DNA of 64,000 nucleotides, taken from Rutidosis leptorrhynchoides (Eukaryota > Streptophyta > Magnoliopsida > Asterales > Asteraceae). The stretch lies in NCBI RefSeq assembly GCF_046630445.1, contig NC_092338.1, forward strand, positions 154,664,001-154,728,000, read 5' to 3'. A program made the position numbers and the translations under genes. Position 1 is the stretch's first letter. The number at the start of each line of letters is the position of its first letter. Positions 55,729-64,000 of the stretch are shown here, in pieces. The notes beneath the pieces were generated by a model that was not told the DNA's origin, ran no database searches, and saw only the letters and a program-made list of their open reading frames with translations.

Positions 55729-56315
55729 TGTAAATATCTAGATATTAAAATGTAAAAAGAAATATCTAGATATTAATGAGGAAAAATCTAGATGTTAAAA
55801 TGTAAAAATCTAGATATTTTTATGTGGTAAAAATATCTAAATATTTATCCATGGAAAAATCTAGTGTGTAGAAGTTTCCATGGAGTAGTATAAATATGGG
55901 TGGTGATTTCATTTGTAAGTAAGTTGTGAAAAGAGTGAGTTGAGAAGTAGAGAAGAAGTAAGAAGTGAGAAGAGTGTGAGTAGAGATGAAAAGCTTGTAA
56001 GTAAGTAATATTGTAATTGTATTTTGTATTAATAAAAGTGTTATTTGTTAAGTTTCCCGGTTAAGCCTTAGTTTGTGTTTAAGTTCTTAGTGCACTTGTG
56101 TTGTTCTTATTATATGGTCGGCTCTGCCGCCTAAGTGATACATGGTCGGTTATACCGCCTAAATGATATATGGTCGACACTGTCGCCTAAGTACTATTGT
56201 GCACTAAGAATTCATAAAATTAAAGGCTAATCAATGCCAAAGTGTTGGTGTAGTGAGTCTAGTATAGTCTAGATCCTCTATAGTGGGTGTGTTGGGCTCG
56301 TCAAAGCTTCCAACA
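55729..56315 (+). mobile_element. 5' LTR of element J
   Basis: TGTAAATATC to CTTCCAACA. It holds repeated ATCTAGATATT motifs (55735-55860), a TATAAATA box near 55889 and three 28-bp hairpin repeats (56113-56196). Confidence 0.88.
56113..56196. repeat. Three 28-bp repeats with covarying mini-hairpins
   Basis: Each unit is ATGGT-[stem]-CCTAA(G/A)TGATA-like. The stems are CGGC-tct-GCCG (56119-56129), CGGT-tat-ACCG (56147-56157) and CGAC-act-GTCG (56175-56185). In the 3' LTR the first unit is broken (GCCT). Confidence 0.7.
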
Positions 56316-56317
56316 AT

Positions 56318-56329
56318 TGGTATCAGAGC
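56318..56329 (+). other. Primer binding site of element J
   Basis: TGGTATCAGAGC two bases after the LTR. Confidence 0.93.
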
Positions 56330-56488
56330 GGGTCGTTCGGGACCATTTCTAGTGGAGGAAATCGGTAAACGTTGGACGTTTACATCGACGTGTTTTCACC
56401 AAGGCTCTAAGAGAGATTCTGTCGGAGCACAGTTAGGAACTGTGAAAGCTCATCGGTCAGGGACCAAGTTTATTGGACGTTGGACGTC

Positions 56489-59400
56489 ATGATGGCAGAT
56501 CTTGCAAGTACGAGCTGTGGTATCAAGAGTCTCAATAACCACAACTATGGTTATTGGCGGACTTGCATAGAATCCTACCTACAAGGACATGATTTATGGG
56601 AAATAGTTGCTGGCAGTGACACAACGCCTCCATCAAAAGAAAATGTCGAAGCCTTGAGAAAATGGAACATCAAGGCTGGGAAGGCTTTATTTATACTGAA
56701 GACTACAATCGAGGATGATCTATTGGAGCACATCCGTGACGAGAAAACACCAAAGGCCGCTTGGGAAACTTTTGAAAAATTATTTTCAAAGAAGAATGAA
56801 GCACGCCTCCAGCTCTTGGAAAATGAGCTCGCAGGTATCTCACAAGGAAGTTTGTCTATTTCTCAGTATTTCACCAAGGTGAAATCTATTTGTCGTGAGA
56901 TATCTCAACTTGCTCCTGAAGAGAAAGTGAGTGATGCAAGGATGAAGAGAATTATCATCCATGGCTTAAGGTCCGAGTATAATGGATTTATAGCCGCTGT
57001 GAGAGGATGGCCTACTCAACCATCATTAATAGAGCTGGAGAATTTATTGGCTAATCAAGAGGCATTAGCCAAGCAGATGAATGAAGTAACCATAAAAGAC
57101 GGAGAAGATGCACTCTTCACCAATAAGAAGAAAGCAACATCTCGAAGACAAGAGACGATGAAAGAAAGTAAGACATATGGGTGGAAGGGTCACCAAAAAT
57201 CAAAAGGAAATGCTTCAGGGGGAGCTCAACAAGGAAGAAGAGATCATCGCCAACAATACGGGGAAAATGATAAGAGAAAGAATGGTGAATGCTTCAATTG
57301 TGGCAAGAAGGGTTATTTTGCTTGAGATTGTAGATTCCCCAGAAGGCGAACTCTCAAAGGAAATGTGGCCGCCGTAAGAGATGAGAAGAAAGAGGTCACA
57401 TTCGAAGCATCCATTAATGAGGAAACTTGGGATGCAGAAGTAGGACTCTCCGTTGAAGCTGACATCGATGATCAAGCTCTTGCAGCAACCTTAAAGTCAA
57501 AAATAAACTATAAAGATGTTTGGATCATTGATTCTGGGTGCTCAAATCATATGATCAATGATGAGACGAAGCTGCAAGAAATGGATGATTACAAAGGAAA
57601 GAGAGTCGTGTTGACAGCCGACAATTCAAGGTTGTCTATTTCTCACATTGGAAAGACAATAATTCCAAGTGAAGGCGACTCTCATAAGCTCCAACTCGAG
57701 AAGGTGTATCTTGTCCCTGGTCTAAAGAAGAATTTACTATCAGTACCACAATTGACAGCAGAAGGGAATTATGTGCTCTTTAGACCAGAAGATGTGTCCG
57801 TATTCAAGAGAGTGAAGGTGCTTGGCAATCCAATTATGTAAGGAAGAAGAATAGAGTCGGTCTATGTACTATCTGCTGAAACAGCATATGTGGATAAGAC
57901 TCGAAAAAATGCGACGGCTGATCTTTGGCATGAACGTCTTGGGCATGTGGGCTACAACAAGTTAAAGGAGATGATGGTAAAACACATAGTAAATGGACTT
58001 CCTCAAATTGATATCCGAACAGATACAATATGTGCTGGATGTCAATTTGGCAAAGCTCACCAATTGCCATTCAAGGAGTCAGCGCATCAGTCCAAGACAC
58101 AACTAGAGCTCATACACTCAGATATCTTCGGCCTAGTGAAATAAACATCACTTGGAGGTATGAAATATATGGTGACATTCATTGATGACTTCTCAAGATA
58201 TATGTGGGTTTACTTCATGAAGGAGAAGTCGGAGACTTTTCTGAAGTTTAAAGAGTTCAAGAACAAGGTAGAAAGTGAACTCAATACTAAGATTCGATGC
58301 TTACGCATAGATAATGGAGGAGAATATTTATCAACCGAGTTCAATATCTATCTTTAGAAGCACAAGATCGAAAGGCAATTAACTTTCCCTAATACTCCAC
58401 AACATAATGGAGTGGCAGAACGTAAGAATCGTCATCTTGCTGAAACCTGTCGAAGTATGCTTCATGGTAAGAATGTACCAGGAAGATTTTGGGCCGAATG
58501 TATGAGGACGGCTTCATACGTGATTAACAGACTACCACAAACAAAGTTGGGATATATTTCACCATATGAAAGATTATGGAAGATCAAGCCAACCGTCAAC
58601 CATCTCAAGGTTTTTAGATGTGTATGTTACGTCTTCGTACCAGATCATCTACGAAGCAAATTTGATAAGAAGGCAATTTGATGCATTTTTTTCGGTTATG
58701 ATGAATCAAGAAAAGGATGGAGATGTTGTGATCCAAATACTGGAAAGTGTCATACTTCAAGAAATGTGGTATTTGATGAAGCTTCTTCATGGTGGTCACC
58801 TCAAAAGATAGAGCTTCCAGAATCTCATGGATTAGAAGAAGTTCCAGAAGAGAAAGAAGAACATAAAGAGCACATATCGGAAAAAGAAGGAGAAGGGTCG
58901 TACTCTAAGGAAACGAGTCCATGGAAAACTGGGGTACATCAATCTACATCCGAAGAGATCCGTCCAAGCCAAATGGATGCCGAGGAGCATGTGAAAGAAT
59001 TAAGGAGATCAACAAGGCCGAGACAACCTAATCCAAGGTATGCCAATGCTGCTCATGTGGATGAATCAATACCTATTGAGCCTTCTACTTATGAAGAAGC
59101 AGCGCAAAGTCGAGAATGGCAGAAAGCGATGGAAGAAGAAATTAATGCACTAAAAGAAAACCAGACATGGAGTTTAGTTCCAAAGCCAAAAGATGTAAAA
59201 CCAATATCTTGTAAATGGGTTTACAAGGTGAAGACTCGATCAGATGGCTCCATTGAAAGGTATAAAGCTCGATTTGTTGCTCGAGGTTTTTCTCAACGAT
59301 ATGGGCTGGATTATGAAGAAACGTTTAGTCCGGTGGCAAAGATCACAACAATTCGAGTTCTACTAGCTTTAGCTGCTAGCAAATCTTAGAAGTTATGGCA

Positions 59401-60484
59401 GATGGATGTCAAGAACGCTTTCTTACATGGAGAACTTGACAAAAATATTTATATGGAGCAACCAAGAGGCTTTGAGAACAAGATCCATCCTGAGCATGTC
59501 TGCAAATTAAAGAAGGCACTATATGGCTTGAAGCAGGCTCTAAGAGCTTGGTACGGGAAAATTGGTGAGTTCTTGGTACAAAGTAGTTTTACAGTTGCTC
59601 CTTCGGATTCTAGTTTATTTGTGAAACAAGATCAAGGAAAACTAGCCATAGTGCTAGTATATGTGGATGACTTAATCATCACGGGAGATCACTATGAGGA
59701 GATCCAAAGAACAAGAGAAAATCTGTCTATCATATTTCATATGAAGGAGCTTGGAGAACTCAAACTTTTTCTTGGACTCGAAATAGAACAGAAAAGAGAA
59801 GGATTATTTCTAGGACAACAGAAATATGCGCGAGATCTTTTACAAAAGTACGGAATGCTTAATTGCAAACCTATCTCAACTCCGATGGATCCGAATACAA
59901 AACTACGAGCAGATGAAGGAAAAAGTCTTCAAGATGTTACCATGTATCGAAAGATGGTCGGAAGTCTTATTTATCTCACACTAAGCCGGCCAGACATATC
60001 TTATGCAGTTGGAGTGGTTAGTCGATACATGAGAAATCCGAAGAAGCCTCACCTTAATGTTGTACGACGCATCTTAAGGTATGTTAAAGGCACTATTAAC
60101 TTTGGCATTTTATACAGGAAAACAAAAGAATGTCATGTGATTGGATATTGTGATGCCGATTATGCTGGAGACTATGATACACGACGGTCAACAACTGGAT
60201 ACATGTTTAGTCTTGGATCGGGAGTAATATCATGGTGCAGCAAGAGACAACCAACAGTATCCTTATCAGAATATCGATCGGCGGCATCAGCAACACAAGA
60301 AATTATGTGGTTGAAGCAACTAATGGAAGATCTACATCAATCAGCAGATTATCAAGTAAAGCTTTTATGCGATAACCTATCAGCTATACGTCTAGCAGAA
60401 AATCCAGTCTTTTATGTGAGAACAAAGCATATAGAAGTGCACTATCACTATGTTCGCGAAAAGGTTCTTGAAGGGTGTGAGTAG
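56489..60484 (+). pseudogene. Copia gag-pol polyprotein of element J, six in-frame stops
   Basis: One uninterrupted register of about 1330 codons from ATG at 56489. Domains in order: gag (to about residue 265); a zinc knuckle CFNCGKKGYFA at 268 whose His is Tyr; protease DSG at 57530; integrase with HERLGH...CAGC and catalytic D (58121), D (58310) and E (58418), the last two 35 residues apart; reverse transcriptase with CKWVYKVK (about 59210) and YVDD (59660-59671); RNase H with [15 protein letters not shown] and LLCDN. Stops: TGA 57323, TAA 57839, TAA 58142, TAG 58355, TGA 58679 and TAG 59387. Several correspond to CAA, CAG, CGA or TGG mutated by a C-to-T or G-to-A change (inferred from copia consensus). 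The C-terminus ends at [10 protein letters not shown], where the frame runs into LTR sequence because of a deletion. Not functional. Confidence 0.92.
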
Positions 60485-60816
60485 ATAAGAAAAGCTTGTA
60501 AGTAAGTAATATTGTAATTGTATTTTGTATTAATAAAAGTGTTCTTTGTTAAGTTTCCCGGTTAAGCCTTAGTTTGTGTTTAAGTTCTTAGTGCACTTGT
60601 GTTGTTCTTATTATATGGTCGGCTCTGCCTCCTAAGTGATACATGGTCGGTTATACCGCCTAAATGATATATGGTCGACACTGTCGCCTAAGTACTATTG
60701 TGCACTAAGAATTCATAAAATTAAAGGCTAATCAACGCCAAAGTGTTGGTGTAGTGAGTCTAGTATAGTATAGATCCTCTATAGTTAGTGTGTTGGGCTC
60801 GTCAAAGCTTCCAACA
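60473..60816 (+). mobile_element. Truncated 3' LTR of element J
   Basis: Begins at GTGTGAGTAGA, matching 55974 onward in the 5' LTR. The end of pol, the purine tract and the first part of the LTR are missing. Confidence 0.85.
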
Positions 60817-61558
60817 TGTACCAAGTTAGGACAATGGCATGTTAGAACTCAAGATTAGAACTCGGTTTTGGATGAAATTCGGAATAAGCCAACTCCGAAT
60901 AGGTTTGTGTTGGCATTTGCGTCCGCACATGTTTGAGTTCAGATATGTTTAGATATGGTTAATAGATATGTAATTGTGTTAGTCGGTGACGTTTCAAGGA
61001 AAAGCAAGTCATGAGGAGTATGAATGAGTATGGACAAAATCATGTGCAGACGAACATTGTATTTTAATTTTAAAAAAATAAAAACAAAAAGTGGTATCTC
61101 ATATCTCATTAAAAAAAAAAAAAGATATTACTCTCTTCGGCAGTTAACCATAAGACCAATTGTATCCCTAACCTGCAACAGGCGTTGGATCTGAGGTGGG
61201 AGAAAACCAACGCCACTCTTCGGCGTATTGAGGCAACACTTGATCGTGTTGGTTAGGCGTCGGGGGGAAAGAAGCGAGTCCAGCAAAAGAGTGTTGTTTG
61301 GTTATATTATTTTTTTTTATTAAAAGTATTATTTTTATCTCTTTTTATACTTACCCTATTATATTTTAACATATTATCATAATATACTCTAACCCACATC
61401 AAAAACCAACCACCTAAACCCTAAACCCTATAATACTATACACTCAAAATTAATACATCTTAATTATAAAAGGTTGCAAAAAACAGTCAACACCAATTAT
61501 CATAATATAGTCAATGGAGCCTATTTTAGTCCATGTTTAATTTGGTCATTCAGAAGCC
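60817..61558. other. Intergenic, nothing recognised
   Basis: No credible frame. Contains two CCCTAAA-type units near 61413-61430 (too few to be a telomeric tract) and an A-rich run near 61110. Confidence 0.5.
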
Positions 61559-61624
61559 AGTTTCGAACCCTGGACCTCTTACCCGGCGAGGGTGTTAAAC
61601 ACCACCGCGATACCACTCAGGCAA
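61559..61624 (-). mobile_element. tRNA-derived SINE head (tentative)
   Basis: On the minus strand TTGCCTGAGTGG at 61624-61613 (A-box-like) and GGTTCGAAACT at 61569-61559 (B-box-like) at tRNA-like spacing, inside CTCGCCGGGTAAGAGGTCCAG. No cloverleaf and no clear 3' tail were found. Confidence 0.4.
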
Positions 61625-62020
61625 ATGCCTCGGTGGTATTTACGTACTCATATTAAAACTTAAATACTGAAGTAACTATATATATAAATAAAATGTATCA
61701 CTAATTTCTGCTAGTATTTAAATAGGATTAATTTTAAAAGATGCCAAATTTCTGAAAAAAAAAGTAACTAAGATTCAAAAAAGCTCGATACACGCTACGA
61801 AAATCAAGTGCTTCAGTAATATGATCAATTTTGTAACATAAATGGTATATTTAGTTTATATTTTTTGTATATAACATTTGCCTGATGTAAATCATTCAAT
61901 TTGGAATGCAAAATGTGAATTAGTTTCATGTTGTTTATGATGGGAAAATGGTCACAACGGGCAATCTACAAAATGGAAACAAACATCCGTTTGACAAGCA
62001 TTTCCCGACCCATATGAACC
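61625..62020. other. Intergenic, nothing recognised
   Basis: AT-rich with no credible frame. Confidence 0.5.
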
Positions 62021-62699
62021 TGTGTGAAAACTAACAAATAAGGTATACCACAATCACCACAAATCAGCCCCAATTCTGTCCCAAATCAGCAAATACAAAA
62101 TAATTGAGCACACACAATACACACGAGACTTTTTACGTGGAAAATCTCTCAAAATCGAGAGTAAAAACCACGGGACTCGTAAGCCACTTAATATTCCACT
62201 ATCATCAACAAGAGAGCAATACAATAATCCTTCTCTAGATCAACTAGAGGTTTACAACATCATCATGCTCTTGAACAACAATAATCAACAAGTATATGAA
62301 GAAATTAAAGACAAAAGATGAAAGATTCACCCAATAAACTGCTCTCTGTTCCAGCAGCAAAATCACGACCTACAAACCTTATTAGACGAATTCAACGGTT
62401 GAAAATGTTGGCACTGATGTCAGGAAGACACAGCCCAAAAATTGAGAAGATTCAACGGTCGGATCTCCGGGGATCGTCGATTTTCTGAACTGATGTACAC
62501 TGTAGACGGAAATTGGAATATTTCACTCTTTTTCTTGATCTCACACTCTGATCTCTCTTGCACTCTCTAGTGAATAACAGCTGCACTTGTTTGAATTAAG
62601 ATGCCTCTGATGGTTGACCAAGTCAAAACAACCATTGGGCCAAATTTTGTTGGGCTTGGATAACTTTCACATAAATGGAAACAATTAAAAAACCCAACA
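62021..62699 (-). mobile_element. 3' LTR of copia element K
   Basis: On the minus strand starts TGTTGGGTTTTTTAATTG and ends GTTTTCACACA, 679 bp. Preceded by the purine tract GGAAAGGGGGAGATT (62700-62714). The 5' LTR is outside the window, so the target duplication cannot be checked. Confidence 0.8.
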
Positions 62700-62714
62700 A
62701 ATCTCCCCCTTTCC
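62700..62714 (-). other. Polypurine tract of element K
   Basis: Minus strand GGAAAGGGGGAGATT between the pol stop and the LTR. Confidence 0.85.
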
Positions 62715-62716
62715 AA

Positions 62717-64000
62717 TTATGAGGAAGGAATCGCCATCCCGGCGATCAAGCAACATACCTTGAACTTCTCACTTGCTAAAGCCTTTGTACACATATCAGA
62801 ACCATTATCATCGGTATGAACTTTATCAAGTTCAAACAAACCATCTTCAAGACGTTCTCTAATCCAATGATACCGCACATCTATATGTTTTGTCCGCTTA
62901 TGATACATAGAATTTCTAGCCAAATGAATCGCACTCTCATTATCACAAAGAACCACATATCGTGATTGCTTAAACCCAAGATCTTGTAGAAACCTTTTCA
63001 TCCACAATAGTTCTTTGCACGCTTCTGTTGCTGCCATATACTCAGCCTCGGTTGTAGACAATGCAACACACTTTTGTAACCTTGATTGCCATGAAACTGC
63101 TCCCCCTGCGAAAGTCATCAAATATCCAGAAGTGGATTTCATGTTATCTTTGTTTCCTGCCATATCTGAGTCTGTATAACCAACAAGCACCGGCTCTCCA
63201 TTTCCGAATGTGATACCTAACTTTGAAGTACCTCGTAAGTATCTCATAATCCATTTAACCGCTTCCCAATGCTTCTTACCCGGATTTGACATAAACCGAC
63301 TAACAACACTTACCGCATGAGCTATATCTGGCCTAGTACACACCATAGCATACATCAAGCTACCAACTGCTGACGCATATGGAACTATATCCATCTCCTC
63401 AACATCCTCCTTTGAAGTAGGACAATCTCTTTCTGTTAGCTTAAAGTTGTTTGTAAGAGGGGAACTAACCACTTTAGCATTCTTCATGTTGAATCTACTT
63501 AGCACCTTTTCAATGTATTGTTCTTGTGATATATGTAACGTCTTAGCACCTATATCTCTAGAAATTCGAATGCCAAGAATCTGTTTTGCTGGCCCCAAGT
63601 CTTTCATAGCAAAAGACTTGCTCAATTCTCGCTTCAACTGCGCAATTCTTTTAATATTTTTTATCAACAATCAACATATCATCAACGTATAACAACAATA
63701 TGATGAAATCATCATCACCAAACCTCTGAAAGAAAACACAATGATCTGAAGTTGTCTTTCGGTAACCTTGCTTTCCTATAACCGACTCAAACTTCTTATA
63801 CCACTGTCTCGGTGCTTGCTTCAACCCATATAAACTTTTCTGAAGTCTACAAACATAATTTTCTTTACCCTTAACCCGAAAACCTTCAGGTTGCATCATG
63901 TAGATTTCCTTATCCAAATCACCTTGAAGAAAAGCAGTCTTGACATCCATCTGTTCAACCTCAAGATCAAGACTAGCAGCTAATCCAAGAACCACTCGAA
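62717..64000 (-). pseudogene. Copia RT-RNase H of element K, frameshifted, 5' part outside window
   Basis: The right part (63995-63651) encodes the RT N-terminal half: QMDVKTAFLQGDLDKEIYM, SLYGLKQAPRQWYKKF and the catalytic LLYVDDMLIV, then DKKY and a stop. The left part (63670-62717) resumes in another frame with RIAQLKRELSKSFAMKDLG and continues through YASAVGSLMYAM, RNase H (VGYTDSDMAGN, ALSTTEAEYMAA, LCDNESAIHLA, HKRTKHIDVRYHWIRE) to a TGA beside the purine tract. The two frames meet within about 20 bp at 63650-63670 in an A-rich stretch, right after YVDD, so a small indel there disables the protein. Otherwise the sequence is well preserved. RT copies element RNA and RNase H removes it. 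Belongs to a different copia lineage from J. Confidence 0.9.

Larger units (their letters stand above)
55729..60816 (+). mobile_element. Element J: decayed Ty1/copia element
   Basis: A 587-bp 5' LTR (55729-56315), primer site, one long polyprotein frame and a 3' LTR that lacks its first ~245 bp (60473-60816). The two LTRs differ at several positions in the shared 340 bp, so it is older than C, D and F. Flanking tgta occurs at both ends (55725-55728 and 60817-60820), a 4-bp match where 5 are expected. Tnt1/Tork-like by order of domains (gag, protease, integrase, RT, RNase H). Confidence 0.9.

Noticed and set aside
61405..61435. Interstitial telomeric repeat
   Set aside because: Only about two CCCTAAA units, which is common by chance.

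Overview
The window looks like an intergenic, repeat-packed stretch of a large eudicot nuclear genome, and a composite (Asteraceae) is my best guess. It is AT-rich with long (AT)n and (ATT)n runs. It holds Ty3/gypsy elements with unusually long LTRs (2.1-4.1 kb), two Ty1/copia elements, MITEs and small TRIM-like elements, and only one convincing host gene. The species-level guess is inference from the style of the repeats, not from a search.

Layout, left to right. (A, B) Two minus-strand gypsy elements of one family occupy 1-19594. Element A (1-6321) reads LTR, tRNA-Met-type primer site, acidic ORF, F-box gene, gag, then leaves the window. Element B (from 19594 leftward) has the same order, but A is inserted in its F-box gene and element C (7831-16591, flanked by gtatg) in its LTR. 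C is a non-autonomous element with 2134-bp LTRs and no pol. (E, D, F) A solo LTR E (19838-44052, flanked by gtata) contains two complete non-autonomous elements: D (22606-35075, plus strand, flanked by catcc) and F (35245-43616, minus strand, flanked by tttat). Each insertion is bounded by a perfect 5-bp target duplication that can be read directly.

44053-52250 holds duplicated segments, a Harbinger-type MITE, an LTR-like piece with a TATA box, and a composite of two TRIM-like elements (47217-50415, flanked by catgt) carrying a hAT-type MITE. 52749-54354 is a two-exon minus-strand host gene for a 175-residue, probably plastid-targeted protein of unknown function, with a telo-box and an E2F-like site just upstream. 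55729-60816 is a decayed copia element (J) whose single frame has six nonsense codons and no frameshift. The right end (62021-64000) is the 3' part of another copia element (K, minus strand).

The most unusual content is inside the 'non-coding' parts of the retroelements. (1) A full-length F-box gene plus an acidic ORF sit between the primer site and gag in two insertions of one gypsy family. (2) Elements C and D share an interior but not LTRs; that interior carries a 57-codon membrane-protein ORF on the ANTISENSE strand (37 of 57 residues identical) and a 59-nt hairpin with near-invariant arms. (3) Element F carries two arrays of short hairpins in which the loop is constant and the stems differ by compensating changes, together with a protein made almost only of CCHC zinc knuckles. 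(4) The copia element J has a smaller array of the same kind. These look like RNA-level or accessory-protein functions of retroelements and are the part most worth following up.
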